Shown here: piece by piece, positions 1 to 11,334 of the stretch
How positions within the stretch are numbered: position 1 is the first letter of the stretch
Layout: each line of letters starts with the position of its first letter
Origin: Prorocentrum cordatum
Taxonomy: Eukaryota; Sar; Dinophyceae; Prorocentrales; Prorocentraceae
Assembly (NCBI GenBank): GCA_963575745.1
Contig: CAUYUJ010016349.1
Coordinates: 262,902 to 296,901 of the forward strand
DNA: 34,000 nucleotides
Direction: 5' to 3'
Translations under genes and position numbers: made by a program
The notes under the pieces: model-generated
Databases searched by the model: none
The model's input: only the letters and a program-made list of their open reading frames with translations
Told to the model about the DNA's origin: nothing

Positions 1-366
1 GGATCACAGATGGCCAGACTTACCCATTCGCCTCACATGCGTCCAACATGACATGTATACGAATCAGGTTGAAAACCGTTTGCAACAGCATTCAACATGA
101 TGCGTCAACGTATCAGACCTCGCCTCAAAAGGATGTGTGTGCATTTGTCCAGGGTGCAAGTCATGACCTGACATGTGTAATCCAAAATCTATGTATCGAA
201 ACACCAAAGATTCTACCATATGTATAATAAAATCTGGAACAAAAGAAATCATTATGATTCGCATGAGTAGCGCTGGCGAGTTGCGTTGGGGAGTTGCGTT
301 GGGGATCGGTGTCTGTTTTGGGTGGTTCTATAGATCTGACCCCCCGCCACTACACAAGTTATTTGA
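1..366. other. No recognisable feature
   Basis: I see no gene, repeat array or structured element in this leading stretch. Short open frames exist on both strands, but none has a recognisable motif or a coding-like composition. Confidence 0.5.
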
Positions 367-397
367 GTGTATTTATTTGTGTGTCCCTGGGCTCCTT
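367..397 (+). repeat. Short dispersed repeat, copy 1
   Basis: A ~31-base segment starting GTGTATTTATTTGTGTGTCC recurs at 6646-6677 in the same orientation. The first 21 bases are identical and the rest differ at a few positions. Neither copy belongs to a larger element I can delimit. Confidence 0.7.
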
Positions 398-544
398 TAT
401 GGACAGAGGAGCGCGAACGGAGCTCCCGACCCCAACCCCGGTCGTGCCCCGTCCTGCGCCCCCGGCGTTCCCCCGAGCTCCGCGAGGTTTCTTGGGGCTC
501 CTCTGCCCCAGGCATTGCTCGGGGGTCCTCGGGGTCCATCGGGT

Positions 545-945
545 TTGCCAGGCAGTGCCAGTCAATGCAACGCAACGCCTCACGATGCCAAGCGACGCCG
601 AGTGACTAAAAAAGCAGTGCTGAGCCATGCCAGGCACGGCCCAACAACGCCCAGCGGAGCATAACAATGCCAACCAGTGCAAAGCACTCCACATCCGTGC
701 AAAGCAGCGCCACGCAATGCCCAGCAACGATTCCGGTCATGCCACGCAATGGAAAGCAACGCTCAGCAACGCCAAACACGGATTCCAAGTAATAGCCAGC
801 AATACCATGCAAGTCAAAGCCAATGCCAAGCATTGCCTAGCAACGATTCGAAGCAACGCCGAATAAAACCAAGCAGCACCAAGCATCGGATTCAAGGAAA
901 ACCAAGCAACGCCACGCAATGCCAAGCAATGAGTTGCACTGCAAT
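545..945 (+). repeat. Degenerate ~10-bp repeat (AGCAAYGCC family)
   Basis: About 400 bp is built from imperfect copies of a decamer close to AGCAATGCCA or CGCAACGCCA. A longer period shows in the two segments beginning AGCAACGATTC, at about 725 and 838, each ending near CGGATTCAAG. Several reading frames stay open only because the unit lacks stop codons, so I do not call a gene. Confidence 0.75.
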
Positions 946-1029
946 TTGCTTACAAGGTTTGTAACTGCTGTACATTGTTGTAGGAGAAGGAAGAACCCTA
1001 ATTGGGGTCGCGGGGTCAGTCTTTTACAG

Positions 1030-1130
1030 CGTGGCTCCCCAGAGGTCTGGACCCCTTCCCAGGGACCGGCTTTTCATCCCGAGTGAGTTTTGTTGACGGT
1101 CCCCGTGGCCTGGTAATAGCCCCCTGGGGG
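1030..1130 (-). repeat. Dispersed family H copy, reverse orientation
   Basis: Relative of the family seen best at 29924-30010. Shared blocks read on the + strand are CCAGAGGTCTGGACC, CCCAGGGACCGG, TTTTCATCC, GTTGACGGTCC and GGGGGCC. It diverges at many positions. The terminal hairpin of the family is not evident here. Confidence 0.6.
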
Positions 1131-1334
1131 CCGAACGTGGACAAACGCCTCCCGTCGTTGATCTCTTCGCGGCGCAACTCTGTCCGTGAAGGCGGGGGGG
1201 GGTCCTTGAAGGAGGCGCTTCCCTGCACGCGGCAACGGACGGGCCCAGACATCCAATGTTTTAATGTTTGTTCAACACGTGGGGCGTTCCAAGAACGGCC
1301 TTGTTTTCGAGGATCGAAGGAGTTGTCATCTCTT

Positions 1335-1430
1335 CCGCGGCGGAAGGCGGCGGCAGGGCGGTGGACGCAGAACGAGGCCTCCTCTGCTGGCGGAAGCTGG
1401 TGGAAGTTCGGCGGAAGGCGGCGGAAGTGA
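1335..1430 (+). repeat. GCGGAAGGCGG-rich short repeat
   Basis: Several imperfect copies of GCGGAAGGCGGC and GCGGAAG lie in ~95 bp. This is local low-complexity sequence with no other support for function. Confidence 0.55.
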
Positions 1431-1489
1431 AAGATGCGCCCCCAAGAGATGAAATCGTTTTTGGGTTCATGAAATCCGAAATCGCCCAC

Positions 1490-1595
1490 CTGAGTCCCAG
1501 AAGTCCCGACCGTTTCCCCGGGGCCAGTTTTTCATCCTGAGTCGTGTTTCTGTTGACGGTTCGGGGGCCCGGCGAGGGTCTCCAGAGGCCAAGAA
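1490..1595 (-). repeat. Dispersed family H copy, reverse orientation
   Basis: Clear copy of family H: AGAAGTCCCGACC, then TTTCCCCGGGGCC, TTTTTCATCCTGAGTCGTGT, TTGACGGTTCGGGGGCCCGG and GGGTCTCCAGAGGCC. Its closest relatives in the window are 15548-15645 (same orientation) and 29050-29160 (opposite orientation). Confidence 0.75.
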
Positions 1596-1699
1596 CGAGG
1601 GAACACATCCGTCTATTTTCGAATGACTTTCGCAATTCCGCCGACCAACACAAGGAGTGCGTGGTTGAGACGATCGAGGAAGATAGATCTTGAGTCAGG

Positions 1700-1925
1700 A
1701 GCCTCTTGAATGAATATGAGGGTCTCTTGGGATGCCTCTCTGCGCCTCGTAAGGGCCGTTGAGGGGCTTCTTGGGGGCGTCTTGAAGGCCTCTTGGGCCC
1801 TCTTGGAAGGCACTACCTTGGGGGCCTCTGGTGGGCTCGATGGGCCATCTTGGTGGGAAAGGCTCAATGTCAGTTCGTTTTCTCCCCATTGGGCTTTCTT
1901 GGGGCTCTCTTGGGGCCCTATATTG
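1700..1925 (+). repeat. CTTGGGGGCCT degenerate repeat block 1
   Basis: Imperfect tandem repeats of an ~11-bp motif near TCTTGGGGGCC. The block also contains GGCTCAATGTCAGTTCGTTT followed by a C/T stretch. That resembles GGCTCGAAATGTCGTTCGTT at 16508 inside block 4, so the blocks share more than the short motif. Four such blocks occur in the window, all with the CTTGGG strand on top. No gene is supported. Confidence 0.75.
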
Positions 1926-2297
1926 TACCTTTCTCCCTTTCTCCCCCGAGAAGATCACCGTTCTCCCACCCCTATGTGTACCGCCCCCTAGTAATTCGCG
2001 CCCGATCTGGTGCCGCTTGGGTGCGGGAGCGGGGTCTGGGGGAGGCTGTGCTAAGATCCGACGTCGGGAGAGAGTGCGACGCCGCGGCAAAAAATCACGA
2101 CCGGAGTCCTGCACCCCCCAGCCTCCTGCTGCACTTTTCGAGCTGGATCGACCCGTGGTGGTCCCGGGGCCCGACGCGTGGCGGAAGCGCCCGGAGCGAG
2201 GAAGCAGCAGAGGAGTCTCAGGGTGGGAGGGCTGGGAGGGAGGATGGGAGCGAGTATTGAGGGATGGGATGGGAGGGAGGGATGGGAGGGAGTATGG
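1926..2297. other. GC-rich spacer with family H-like hairpin half and GGGAGGGAT repeats
   Basis: The segment around 2056-2110 has CGACGTCGGGAG and AAAAAATCACGACCGG, resembling the hairpin end of family H. From about 2222 to 2290 the sequence is a purine-rich GGGATGGGAGGGA repeat that continues on the far side of the palindrome at 2298-2347. No gene is seen. Confidence 0.5.
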
Positions 2298-2347
2298 ATC
2301 CGCCCCCACCACGCCCACCCGCCCGGGTGGGCGTGGTGGGGGCGGAT
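2298..2347. repeat. Perfect 24-bp inverted repeat with 2-nt spacer
   Basis: The arms at 2298-2321 and 2324-2347 are perfect reverse complements, separated only by CC. The left arm begins ATCCGCCCCCACCACGCCCA. The palindrome is flanked on both sides by GGGATGGGAGGGAG-type repeats. It could form a GC-rich cruciform or RNA hairpin. It has no T-tract, so it is not a typical terminator. Confidence 0.9.
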
Positions 2348-2401
2348 GGGAGGGAGCATTGCGAAGGCCCTGCGGCCGGTGCCGCCGACCCTGAAGGGGG
2401 A

Positions 2402-2430
2402 CAACGACGACGACGACGACGACGACGCTG
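2402..2430 (+). repeat. (ACG)n microsatellite
   Basis: An uninterrupted run of about nine ACG triplets, ending at GCTGACGTGGG. Confidence 0.9.
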
Positions 2431-2593
2431 ACGTGGGTCAGAATCCTTGGAGTCTTTTGCTCTTCTCGCGGCGCGCACCCCCTCCCCCGCGAGGGGGGGG
2501 GGCGTCAGACTACCCCTGCAAAGTGGAGCCCGAGCGAGGGCGTCGGCCCCAGGAGGCGAGCGGGGCATCGGGCGACCCGGAGAGGCGGAGGTG

Positions 2594-2623
2594 GGAGAGA
2601 GAGAGAGAGAGATAGAGAGAAAC

Positions 2624-2663
<40 letters not shown>
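2594..2663 (+). repeat. (GA)n followed by (CAA)n microsatellite
   Basis: A GAGA run to about 2620 is followed by roughly thirteen CAA triplets from about 2624 to 2662. In translation this gives polythreonine, polyasparagine or polyglutamine depending on frame, so open frames here are not evidence for a gene. Confidence 0.9.
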
Positions 2664-2664
<1 letters not shown>

Positions 2665-3050
2665 CATTTTACCCGAACGCTCAGTGTTCTCACCAGTGCC
2701 AGGGTTTTCATGCGACGCGAGACAATACCCCCACTTCGTGGGGGGGCAGTTCAAGCTCTACCAAATATCCAAACGACTCTTCGCGACCACCCAAACCCAG
2801 CTTCCCGCCCTATGACGTTGGGACACTTCACTTCGTGGCGTGCGGACGACCGTGGCTACTACACTGGCGTGGGGTACACACCCACAGAACTTGGTCACTT
2901 ATTCGGGGCGCGCGTGTGCCCAGCATCCTGCAATTGTGACATACAATACATGACACAGACAGACAGAGAGAGAGACAGAGAGCAGACAGAGAGAGAGACA
3001 GAGAGAGCGGAGTTGGTCACATTTTTGGGGCAAGTTCCTGAGATCGTCGT
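2665..3050. other. Unassigned sequence with CAGA/GAGA tract
   Basis: Mostly unique-looking sequence without a recognisable gene. A CAGACAGAGAGAGA tract runs from about 2955 to 3008. Confidence 0.5.
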
Positions 3051-3054
3051 GTTT

Positions 3055-3650
3055 TTTGTTGGTCTTGCGCGCGCGAATGTCCACTTTACTTTTTTTTGCA
3101 AGGGAGTATTGAAATTTGATTATGTTAGAACAAGAAAAAGTAGCTCGCGCGAGCTCATGTAACATAAATGTTGAAAAACCATTGGTTTTGTGGGAGTCGG
3201 ACAGCGCGCGCGGGATGAAATTTGGACATTTTTTTTTTGAAAAACCATTGGGTTTTTGATGTTTTTATGTTGAAATCGTTACGAAACCTAAGGTTCTGGA
3301 AGGATTTCGTCTTGCGCGCGCGAATGTCCACTTTACCTTATTTTTTGCAAGGGATTATTGAAATTTGATTATGTTAGAACAAGAAAAAGTAGCTCGCGCG
3401 AGCTCATGTAACATAAATGTTAAAAACCATTGGTTTTGTGGGATTCGGACAGCGCGCGCGGAAGGACATTTTGACAATTTTTTCTTAAAAAACCATTGGT
3501 TTTTTGATGTTTTTATTTAAATCGTTAAAACGCTCCGAACACTAAGGTTTTGGAAGGATTTCGTTTTGCGCGCGCGAATGTCCACTTTACCTTATTTTTT
3601 GCAAGGGATTCTTGAAATTTGATTATATTAGAACAAGAAATGTCATTTTA
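3055..3650 (+). repeat. ~250-bp tandem satellite, about 2.5 copies
   Basis: The anchor GCGCGCGCGAATGTCCACTT occurs near 3067, 3314 and 3568, giving spacings of 247 and 254 bp. Each full unit contains an alternating GC run, a TTTTTTGCAAGGGA block, TTGATTATGTTAGAACAAG, the perfect palindrome AGCTCGCGCGAGCT, and AAAACCATTGGTTTT, which is also palindromic. The array is strikingly more AT-rich than its neighbours. The last copy is truncated. Confidence 0.92.
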
Positions 3651-3860
3651 TAGTGTTTTTTGCAAGGGAAAACGGATTACAACAAAACAACCGGATCCGG
3701 ACACAATCCACTTTTCTGAAGCTTTCGCGAAAAAATGATGAAAATGTAGCTGCGGCCTAGGCGCGGCGCAGAGGTCGCGCACCAGGGGTCCCAACAATAA
3801 TTATTCTTAAGAAGAAATAATGTTCAACAACAACAACAAGACATAAAAAACAAGAACACG
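3651..3860. other. Unassigned sequence between two arrays
   Basis: It includes a partial echo of the preceding satellite (GTGTTTTTTGCAAGGGA) and a short CAA run near 3826. No gene is seen. Confidence 0.5.
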
Positions 3861-5537
<1,677 letters not shown>

Positions 5538-5584
5538 GACATCGGACGCGAGGGCCTTGTCGCCTCGAGTGCTGGCGCCGCGCA

Positions 5585-5696
5585 CGGCTCAGAACTCGCG
5601 CGCAGAACTCGCGCGGGCGGGGGCCCGAGGCGCTCCTGGGCGCTCTGGGTCGGGCGCAGAACTCGCGCGGGCGAGGGCCCGAGGCGCTCCTGGGCG
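5585..5696 (+). repeat. 54-bp tandem duplication
   Basis: CAGAACTCGCGCGGGCG occurs at 5603 and again at 5657, and the 54-bp unit runs through CCCGAGGCGCTCCTGGGCGC in both copies. The period is 18 codons. The second copy runs directly into the CTC tract. Confidence 0.88.
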
Positions 5697-5748
5697 CTCC
5701 TCCTCCTCCTCCTCCTCCTCCTCCTCCTCCTCCTCCTCCTCCTCCTGA
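5697..5748 (+). repeat. (CTC)n microsatellite
   Basis: About seventeen uninterrupted CTC triplets. Confidence 0.95.
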
Positions 5749-5762
5749 CTAAGGAGACGACG

Positions 5763-6074
5763 ATGCAAGCCGCCGCAGTGCAGCGCTGCTGTGCGGCGAG
5801 CGCTTGCGCAGGCCAGGAGCCGCGCCCGCCGGAAGTGCGGTGGGCGGACGCTCGAGGCGAGGGCAGGGGACCTCTCTCCCGCCGAGGCGGCATGCCCGAG
5901 ACGAGCGCCTCCGGCACGAAGCGGAACCGCACCAGCATTGTGGGGCGAAGCCGGCGGCCTGATGGCCGCGCCGGGTGGGTGGTTTTCGCAGACCCCTCGC
6001 GATGTGAAAGAATCACGACGGGAGTTGTTTTCTGTTGTTGCTATTTTCAGCCTCTGGAGGCCCTTACTTACTGA
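5763..6074 (+). CDS. Candidate exon or small ORF of unknown function
   Basis: An ATG-initiated frame of 103 codons starts just after the CTC tract. The first ~75 codons have a mixed, GC3-rich composition (for example MPETSASGTKRNRTSIVGRS, residues 43-62) and are not repeat-derived. The C-terminal part runs into a family H hairpin-like segment (AGAATCACGACGGGAG) and ends in CCCYFQPLEALTY. I recognise no domain. It could be a true exon whose 3' part is intronic, or chance openness in GC-rich DNA. Confidence 0.2.
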   Translation: MQAAAVQRCCAASACAGQEPRPPEVRWADARGEGRGPLSRRGGMPETSASGTKRNRTSIVGRSRRPDGRAGWVVFADPSRCERITTGVVFCCCYFQPLEALTY

Positions 6075-6165
6075 GCCTCGGAACCGTCAAACAACGATCC
6101 ACGATGAAGGGTCCAGACCTCTCGGGGTCGACGTTGTGAGAAAATCACGACGTCGGGGATTTGGG
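5995..6165 (+). repeat. Dispersed family H copy with terminal hairpin
   Basis: It contains AACCGTCAAACAACGATCCA, CGATGAAGGGTCCAGA, CCTCTCGGGG and then the hairpin at 6129-6158, CGACGTTGTGA, loop GAAAA, TCACGACGTCG, with one mismatch. An additional hairpin-like end lies at about 6000-6025 (GATGTGAAAGAATCACGACG). The best full relative is 29924-30010. Confidence 0.8.
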
Positions 6166-6645
6166 TTGATTGCGCCCGAGACGGACGCCCGCAGCGCGGA
6201 GGAGGGGGCGTCAAGGGTACGCTGGCCCTGGTGGGCGTGCCCAGGGAGCTCCAGCGGTCTCGAAGCACCGCGGGAGTCTGGGGTGGTCGCCGGTGCGTGT
6301 GGTTCGCGCGGGGGAGGGTTCGGTGGAGGCGCCGCGGGCGGGCGGCGTGGGCGCCCCCGCGGGCTGGGCAGTCAGGGGGGGCCGGGGAGGTGTCTGCCCC
6401 CGCCCTCCGCGGCCGTGGTGGCCCGGGGGGGGTGGCGTGGCGGTGTGGGGGAAGTTTGGGCTGCTGTGGGCCAGCCCCGCTGGACCCGTCGAGGGGTCGC
6501 CGTCGTTGTCCATGTTTCGGGAGGGAGAAAACACACAGACACAATGAATCGTCGATTCCCCAGAAAAGATGCGAAACTATGGGAAGTGGAGGGGAAGACA
6601 AAAGCCCAGAAAATATGAGAAAGTATGGGGAATCGTTTTATTTGT
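6166..6645. other. GC-rich stretch without recognisable gene
   Basis: Several frames are open on both strands because stop codons are rare in this GC-rich sequence. None shows a motif. I see no repeats beyond short G-runs. Confidence 0.5.
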
Positions 6646-6677
6646 GTGTATTTATTTGTGTGTCCCAGGGCCCCTTC
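6646..6677 (+). repeat. Short dispersed repeat, copy 2
   Basis: Second copy of the segment at 367-397, beginning GTGTATTTATTTGTGTGTCC. Confidence 0.7.
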
Positions 6678-6863
6678 AATGTTGCCACCCAGGTTTGGGG
6701 GGGGGGCGGCCGCCCTCGTCAAGGGGCGGGAGGTCGCGGCCCCAGGCCGCGACGAGAGAGCGTCGCCCGTGGCTGCGGCCAGGGGGGCTGATGAAGCGGG
6801 GCCAGCGCCGGGATGGGTGCCCGCGCGGCCGCCCCGTGCGCGGGAAGCCGCGGCACCAGTGTC

Positions 6864-6864
6864 G

Positions 6865-6943
<79 letters not shown>

Positions 6944-6944
6944 A
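6864..6944 (+). repeat. (GTC)n microsatellite
   Basis: A nearly pure run of about 26 GTC/TCG triplets. In the three + frames it would read polyserine, polyvaline or polyarginine. Confidence 0.95.
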
Positions 6945-7157
6945 TTGGTAATTGCTTGTCACCGCGACGGTGGAGTGGGTCTTCGTCGTCCAGGTCAGGC
7001 CATTGGTGGGCACAGTCGTCGTCGGGACCGTCGGGCGGCTGCGGTGGTTGTGTGCCGGCCCGGGTGAGGGCCTTAGCGTTTGAGCTCGTGGTTCGTCTCG
7101 TCCTCCCGTCGGTGTGGGAGGGGTACGGTGTTGCACCGCTGGTCATATCAAGTTACA

Positions 7158-7222
7158 CTATATACATATGTATACTTATACTTATACGTATACTTATACT
7201 TATACTTATACTTATCCACATA
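7158..7222 (+). repeat. (TTATAC)n hexanucleotide repeat
   Basis: About ten imperfect copies of TTATAC or GTATAC. Confidence 0.9.
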
Positions 7223-7254
7223 CTGCCTTCAGCCCATCTCGCCACCGTGCTTGG

Positions 7255-7665
7255 GTTCTGGTTCATAGGGCTAGGGGGTGTTCGTTGGGATGTCGCGGGG
7301 GACCCTCTCGGGGGCCTCCCTGAGGCTTCTTGGGGGCCGTTTGGGGGCCTATTGGGGCGTGTTGGGGGCCTCTTGGGGGTCCTCTTGGAACCTCCTGCGG
7401 GCTTCTTGGGGCGGAGGATTCGGATATTCCATTCATTTGGGGTCTTTGGGGCCGTCTTGGTCTTGGGGGTCTCTTGGTCCCTATCGAAGAGTCGGAAGCT
7501 TGAAAAGCAAAAGTCGTTCACATACCTACGGAGGATCAATGATTTGGGCCTCTCGGGCCCTCTTGGGAAGGCTCTTGGGGCTCTTTTGGGGCGCCTCAAA
7601 AGCTTCTTGGGCCGTCTTGGGGCCATATCGGGCGTCTTGGACCGAGCGTTCGACGATTTGCCTTA
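7255..7665 (+). repeat. CTTGGGGGCCT degenerate repeat block 2
   Basis: This has the same motif and orientation as the blocks at 1700, 10825 and 16330: runs such as GGGGGCCTCTTGGGGGTCCT, with periodic CTTGGG. The internal segment AAGTCGTTCACATACC may correspond to the TCGTTCGTT segment of the other blocks. Confidence 0.75.
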
Positions 7666-7815
7666 GGAGGCAGGCGACAAAGCCCAGAAGATTTGTGAGT
7701 TTCCGATCCGGCCCATCTAAGAATCCTCAGGAGTAAGGACTTAGGTTTCATGAGCTAGGTGAAGGACCTGAGGACACTCCAATTCGTGCCTCAAGGGCAC
7801 GATGGCACTTATACG
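7666..7815. other. Unassigned spacer
   Basis: No recognisable feature before the tetranucleotide array. Confidence 0.4.
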
Positions 7816-7817
7816 TG

Positions 7818-7849
<32 letters not shown>

Positions 7850-8035
7850 CATGCATGTATGTATGTATGTATGTATGTATGTATGTATGTATGTACGTTC
7901 GTACGTACGTACGTACGCACGTACGTACGTATGTGTGTATGTATGTATGTATGTATGTATGTATGTATGTATGTATGTATGTGTACGTGTGTATGTGTAT
8001 ATATGTACGTATGTATGTATGTCGGTATGTCGGTA

Positions 8036-8066
<31 letters not shown>

Positions 8067-8460
8067 ATGCATGTATGTATGTATGTATGTATGTACGTAT
8101 GTCTGTATGTACGTATGTATGTATGTATGTATGCATGCATATATATATATATATATATGTGCATGCATGCATGTAAGTATGTATGTATGCATGCATGTAT
8201 GCATGTGAGTATGCATGTATGCATGTATGCATGTATGCATGTATGCATGGATGTATGTATGTATGTATGTATGTATGGATGTATGTATGTAGGTAGGTAG
8301 GTAGGTAGGTAGGTAGGTAGGTATGTATGTATGCATGTATGTGTGTATGTATGTATGTAGGTCGGTAGGTAGGTAATTAGGTCGGTATGTAGGTAGGTAG
8401 GTAGGTAGGTCGGTATGTATATATGTATGTATGTATGTATGTATATGTCTGCATACGTAT
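7816..8460 (+). repeat. Long (ATGT)n tetranucleotide array with derived variants
   Basis: About 640 bp of ATGT/GTAT repeats. Internal blocks have switched unit: GTAC near 7900, GTCT near 8040-8065, GCAT near 8160-8250 and GTAG near 8288-8330 and 8390-8410. The variant blocks look like local spreading of point mutations through slippage. Open frames here encode YVCM-type or THIH-type repeats only. Confidence 0.97.
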
Positions 8461-8549
8461 AGCGTACATACCAATATAAGGGTAGACAAAACGACATTTG
8501 TATATATATATATATACATACCCACCATGTACATACATTACACACATCT

Positions 8550-8612
8550 ATAGAGAGAACGTGAGAGAGCGAGAGAGAGAGAGAGAGAGCGACAGAGAGG
8601 GAGAGCGAGAAC
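8550..8612 (+). repeat. (GA)n-rich tract
   Basis: An impure GAGA run with CGAGAG interruptions. Confidence 0.85.
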
Positions 8613-8968
8613 AACATGCTAAGGACACGCGGGGAAGTCAGCTCACATGAGGCTCACATGTCCTGTCCTTATCCTGTCCTGCTGCTTATCATCCTCCGCC
8701 CCGCACGGTTCCAAGGAGTGCCAAGGGTGACACCCCAGGCAGGTCACGAGTGGGAGTGTCGGCGATCCTTCCATACGCTTCGGAGAGGCCCCCTCGATTG
8801 TAGCTTCCCCATCTCGGTGGCCTGATCGAACTCGCCTCCTGTGCACCCCTACCTTGCCTCTCCTTACCGTCACGTCTTCCCCATGTCCATTCCTCCCCGC
8901 TTCCCCCCCTTCGGCTCCAGCCGCTCTCTCCTCCCGCCATCCTTCCTCTCTCGTCCTCCTTGTTTTTC
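8613..8968. other. Spacer without recognisable gene
   Basis: Unique-looking, C/T-rich towards the end. The minus strand is open across it, continuing from the element at 8975. I see no motif supporting a gene. Confidence 0.4.
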
Positions 8969-8974
8969 CCAACC

Positions 8975-10303
8975 ATCCTGTGGTGTTGGGTCCTCGCTTT
9001 GAAGAGACGGCGCCCCGGGTTCCTCCCGCCTCCTTCCTCCCCCTCCTCTTTTCTCCCAGCCTTGCCTGTGCTCTCCGCGTGCCGTCATCACCATCACGAT
9101 CGTCATCATTGTGATTACCATCGCCATCATCGGCGTTATCAACATCGTTATCGTCAGCGTCGTGGCACACCCCATCACACGGTTCGTGGCCACGCAGGGA
9201 GCTCCACCGAAGGCCCCAGTGGCACAGGTTGCATGCGACATTGCCACTCATCGGGGCCCCATAGGGAGCTCCACCGAAGGCCCCAGTGGCAGGGTCCACA
9301 TGGCGGCGCCGCCCCATTTTGGCGCACTCCTCACACGTTTCGTGGCCTAGGGAGCTCCACCGAAGGCCCCAGCGGCAGGGTCCACGTGGCGGCGCCGCCC
9401 CATTTTGGCGCACCCCTCCACCGAAGGCCCCATTGGCACGGTCCGCATGGCGGCGCCACACCCATTTCGGCACACCACTTGCACGGTTCGTGGCCCCATA
9501 GGGAGCTCCACCGAAGGCCCCAGTGGCAGGGTCCACATGGCGGCGCCGCCCCATCTTGGCGCACGCTTCACACGGTTCGTACTCCCATAGAGAATTCCAC
9601 CGAAGGCCCCAGTGGCAGGGTCCACATGGCGGCGCCGCCACATTTCGGCACACCCCTCACACGGTTCGCGGCCCCATAGGGAGCTCCACCGAAGGCCCCA
9701 GTGGCAGGGTCCGCAAGGCGGCGACGCCCTTTTCTTGCGCACCCTTCGCACGGTTCGTGGCCACACAGGGAGCTCCACCGGAGGCCCCAGTGGCAGGGAC
9801 CACATGGCGGCGCCGCCACATTTCGGTGCACCACTTGCACGGTTCGTGGCCCCATAGGGAGCCCACCGAAGGCCCACATGGCGGCGCCGCTCCGTTTCGG
9901 TGCACCCTTCACACGGTTCGTGGCCTCATAGGGAGTTCCACCGAAGGCCCCAGTGGCAGGGTCCGCATGGCGGCGCCGCCCCATTTTGGCGCACCCTTCA
10001 CGCGGTCTGTGGCACCATAGGGAGCTCCACCGAAAGCCCCAGTGGCAGGTTCCGCGTGGCGGCGCCGCCCCATTTTGGCGCACCTTTCACGCGGTTTGTG
10101 GCTCCACAGGGCGTTCCACCTAAGGCCCCATTTGCGACGTTCGCAGGAGTCCTCCCGACTCATGTCGGCATACCCTTCACACGTTTCGTGGCAGAAGGCT
10201 ATACCGCGTGCGCTACTCGGAGTTTGCGCGCCCCCCCTACCTTCGTCTCATCTCCCTCGCGGCACTCGCAGCTGCATATGGTTGGGTCCTTCGTCAGGCG
10301 AAT
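8975..10303 (+). repeat. Array-bearing element, copy 1 (89-bp units with conserved flanks)
   Basis: The left flank ATCCTGTGGTGTTGGGTC...TTTGAAGAGAC at 8975-9023 and the right flank CTCGCAGCTGCAT...TCGTCAGGC.AATT at 10265-10303 are shared with 12486-13624. Between them is a degenerate ATC/GTT triplet stretch at 9080-9165, then about twelve units from ~9175 to ~10140. The unit anchor GCTCCACCGAAGGC recurs mostly every 89 bp (9505, 9594, 9683, 9772, 9861; 9935, 10024, 10113), with shortened units at the start and one at 9861. A constant part of the unit is CACACGGTTCGTGGCCCCAT. Since 89 is not a multiple of 3, the array is unlikely to encode a periodic protein. Confidence 0.92.
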
Positions 10304-10699
10304 TCTCCTCTGCTCGATGGTTTCCAGATGCCGCCTTCTCTTTCTTTCTTGTCCGACTCCACTGTCCTCCTCGTCGCTCCCCACCCTCCACCTCACGCAT
10401 TCCGTGTCCTTCATCCCTCGCCCTTCTTCTTCATCTTCCAAGGTTCTCATGTGCCTCCCCTTCTTGTCACTTGTGCGCTTCCTTCCGTTGCATCCCCGAC
10501 GCTTGGGATGATTGAGGGAACGCCGAGAGCCTGTGCGTTGCGAAAAAAAAGGTCGTTGCAGGCATCGCAGGCATTGAGAAGAGTGCCCATCATCCAGGGC
10601 GGAACCACAGGAGGGGATGGAAGCATAAAAGGACGGAAGGGAGGGAGGTGGAGTAGGAGAAGGAGGCGGAGGAAGAGAGAAGGACATGGTTTTCAGTAG
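10208..10699 (+). CDS. Candidate exon of unknown function downstream of array 1
   Basis: A 163-codon open frame with no ATG at its start overlaps the right flank of the array element. Early residues include a hydrophobic stretch, LRLISLAALAAAYGWVL (about residues 13-29), then mixed sequence with ALRKKRSLQASQALRRVPII near residues 111-130, and ends in a basic GRKGGRWSRRRRRRKRE tail derived from a purine-rich tract. Composition is plausible for coding, but no domain is recognised. The minus strand is also open here, so the orientation is uncertain. Confidence 0.18.
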   Translation: MRYSEFARPPYLRLISLAALAAAYGWVLRQANSPLLDGFQMPPSLSFLSDSTVLLVAPHPPPHAFRVLHPSPFFFIFQGSHVPPLLVTCALPSVASPTLGMIEGTPRACALRKKRSLQASQALRRVPIIQGGTTGGDGSIKGRKGGRWSRRRRRRKREGHGFQ

Positions 10700-10824
10700 G
10701 ATCAGGAGGAGGATGAAGGGGAGGAATAGGAAGAGATAGGATCATGAAGAGGAGATGGGAGCAGAGAGTTGGCAACACACAAATCTGGTTGTGCGTTGGA
10801 GTCGCTTAGGATGCTCCTGTTTTT
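10700..10824. other. Purine-rich spacer
   Basis: GGAGGA-type low-complexity sequence, nothing further. Confidence 0.4.
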
Positions 10825-11060
10825 TTTCAGGGGATGTCTCTTAGGGGCTTCTTGGGATGCATCCATCTTGAATGCAAGCTGCATGACTAGAGTGGTATCC
10901 AAGTGGTATCACTTTGACCACGCCGATCCCAGCGGGTGTCGATCCCTCGTGCCTGATTCGTGGGTTGGAGGCCTCGTAGATCCACTCGGGGGTTCTCTTC
11001 CGATGGCTCTTGCGGGTCTCTTCTTGGGGCCTCTTGGGGGCCTCTGGGCGGCATGACCTA
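10825..11060 (+). repeat. CTTGGGGGCCT degenerate repeat block 3
   Basis: The motif TCTTGGGGCCTCTTGGGGGC is clear at 11021-11045 and more degenerate upstream (TTAGGGGCTTCTTGGGATGC). Orientation is as in the other three blocks. Confidence 0.65.
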
Positions 11061-11334
11061 CATGGAGCCTTCGGGATCCGCTTCGGTCATATCGCTGGTG
11101 GAGTTAATAGCGGCTGTACTGTAGGCCAGCGGCTTCTGCATGCCTCCCGTGGGTCCTGGTCACGGCGCCAGCCCTCGCTGGTGTCCAAGCGAAGCCATGC
11201 TGGCGGGCTCCCGAGACCCGCAGCGGCCCAGGCCCATACGGCCACGTCGGACCTCGCGGCGGGGCGACAACCTGCCGAGAGGAAAAACAAGACAACGAAG
11301 ACGGTACAGCTGCTCCTTAGTAGGAACCCGTAGG
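11061..11334. other. Unassigned sequence
   Basis: Mixed-composition sequence with short open frames on both strands and no recognised motif. Confidence 0.4.

Noticed and set aside
7741-8617. Frames of up to 289 codons reading YIHTYIHT or MYVCMYVC
   Set aside because: A 4-bp repeat without stops is open in every frame, so there is no evidence of selection for protein.
9175-10140. CRISPR array
   Set aside because: The 89-bp units are contiguous minisatellite copies with no unique spacers, and the context is eukaryotic.
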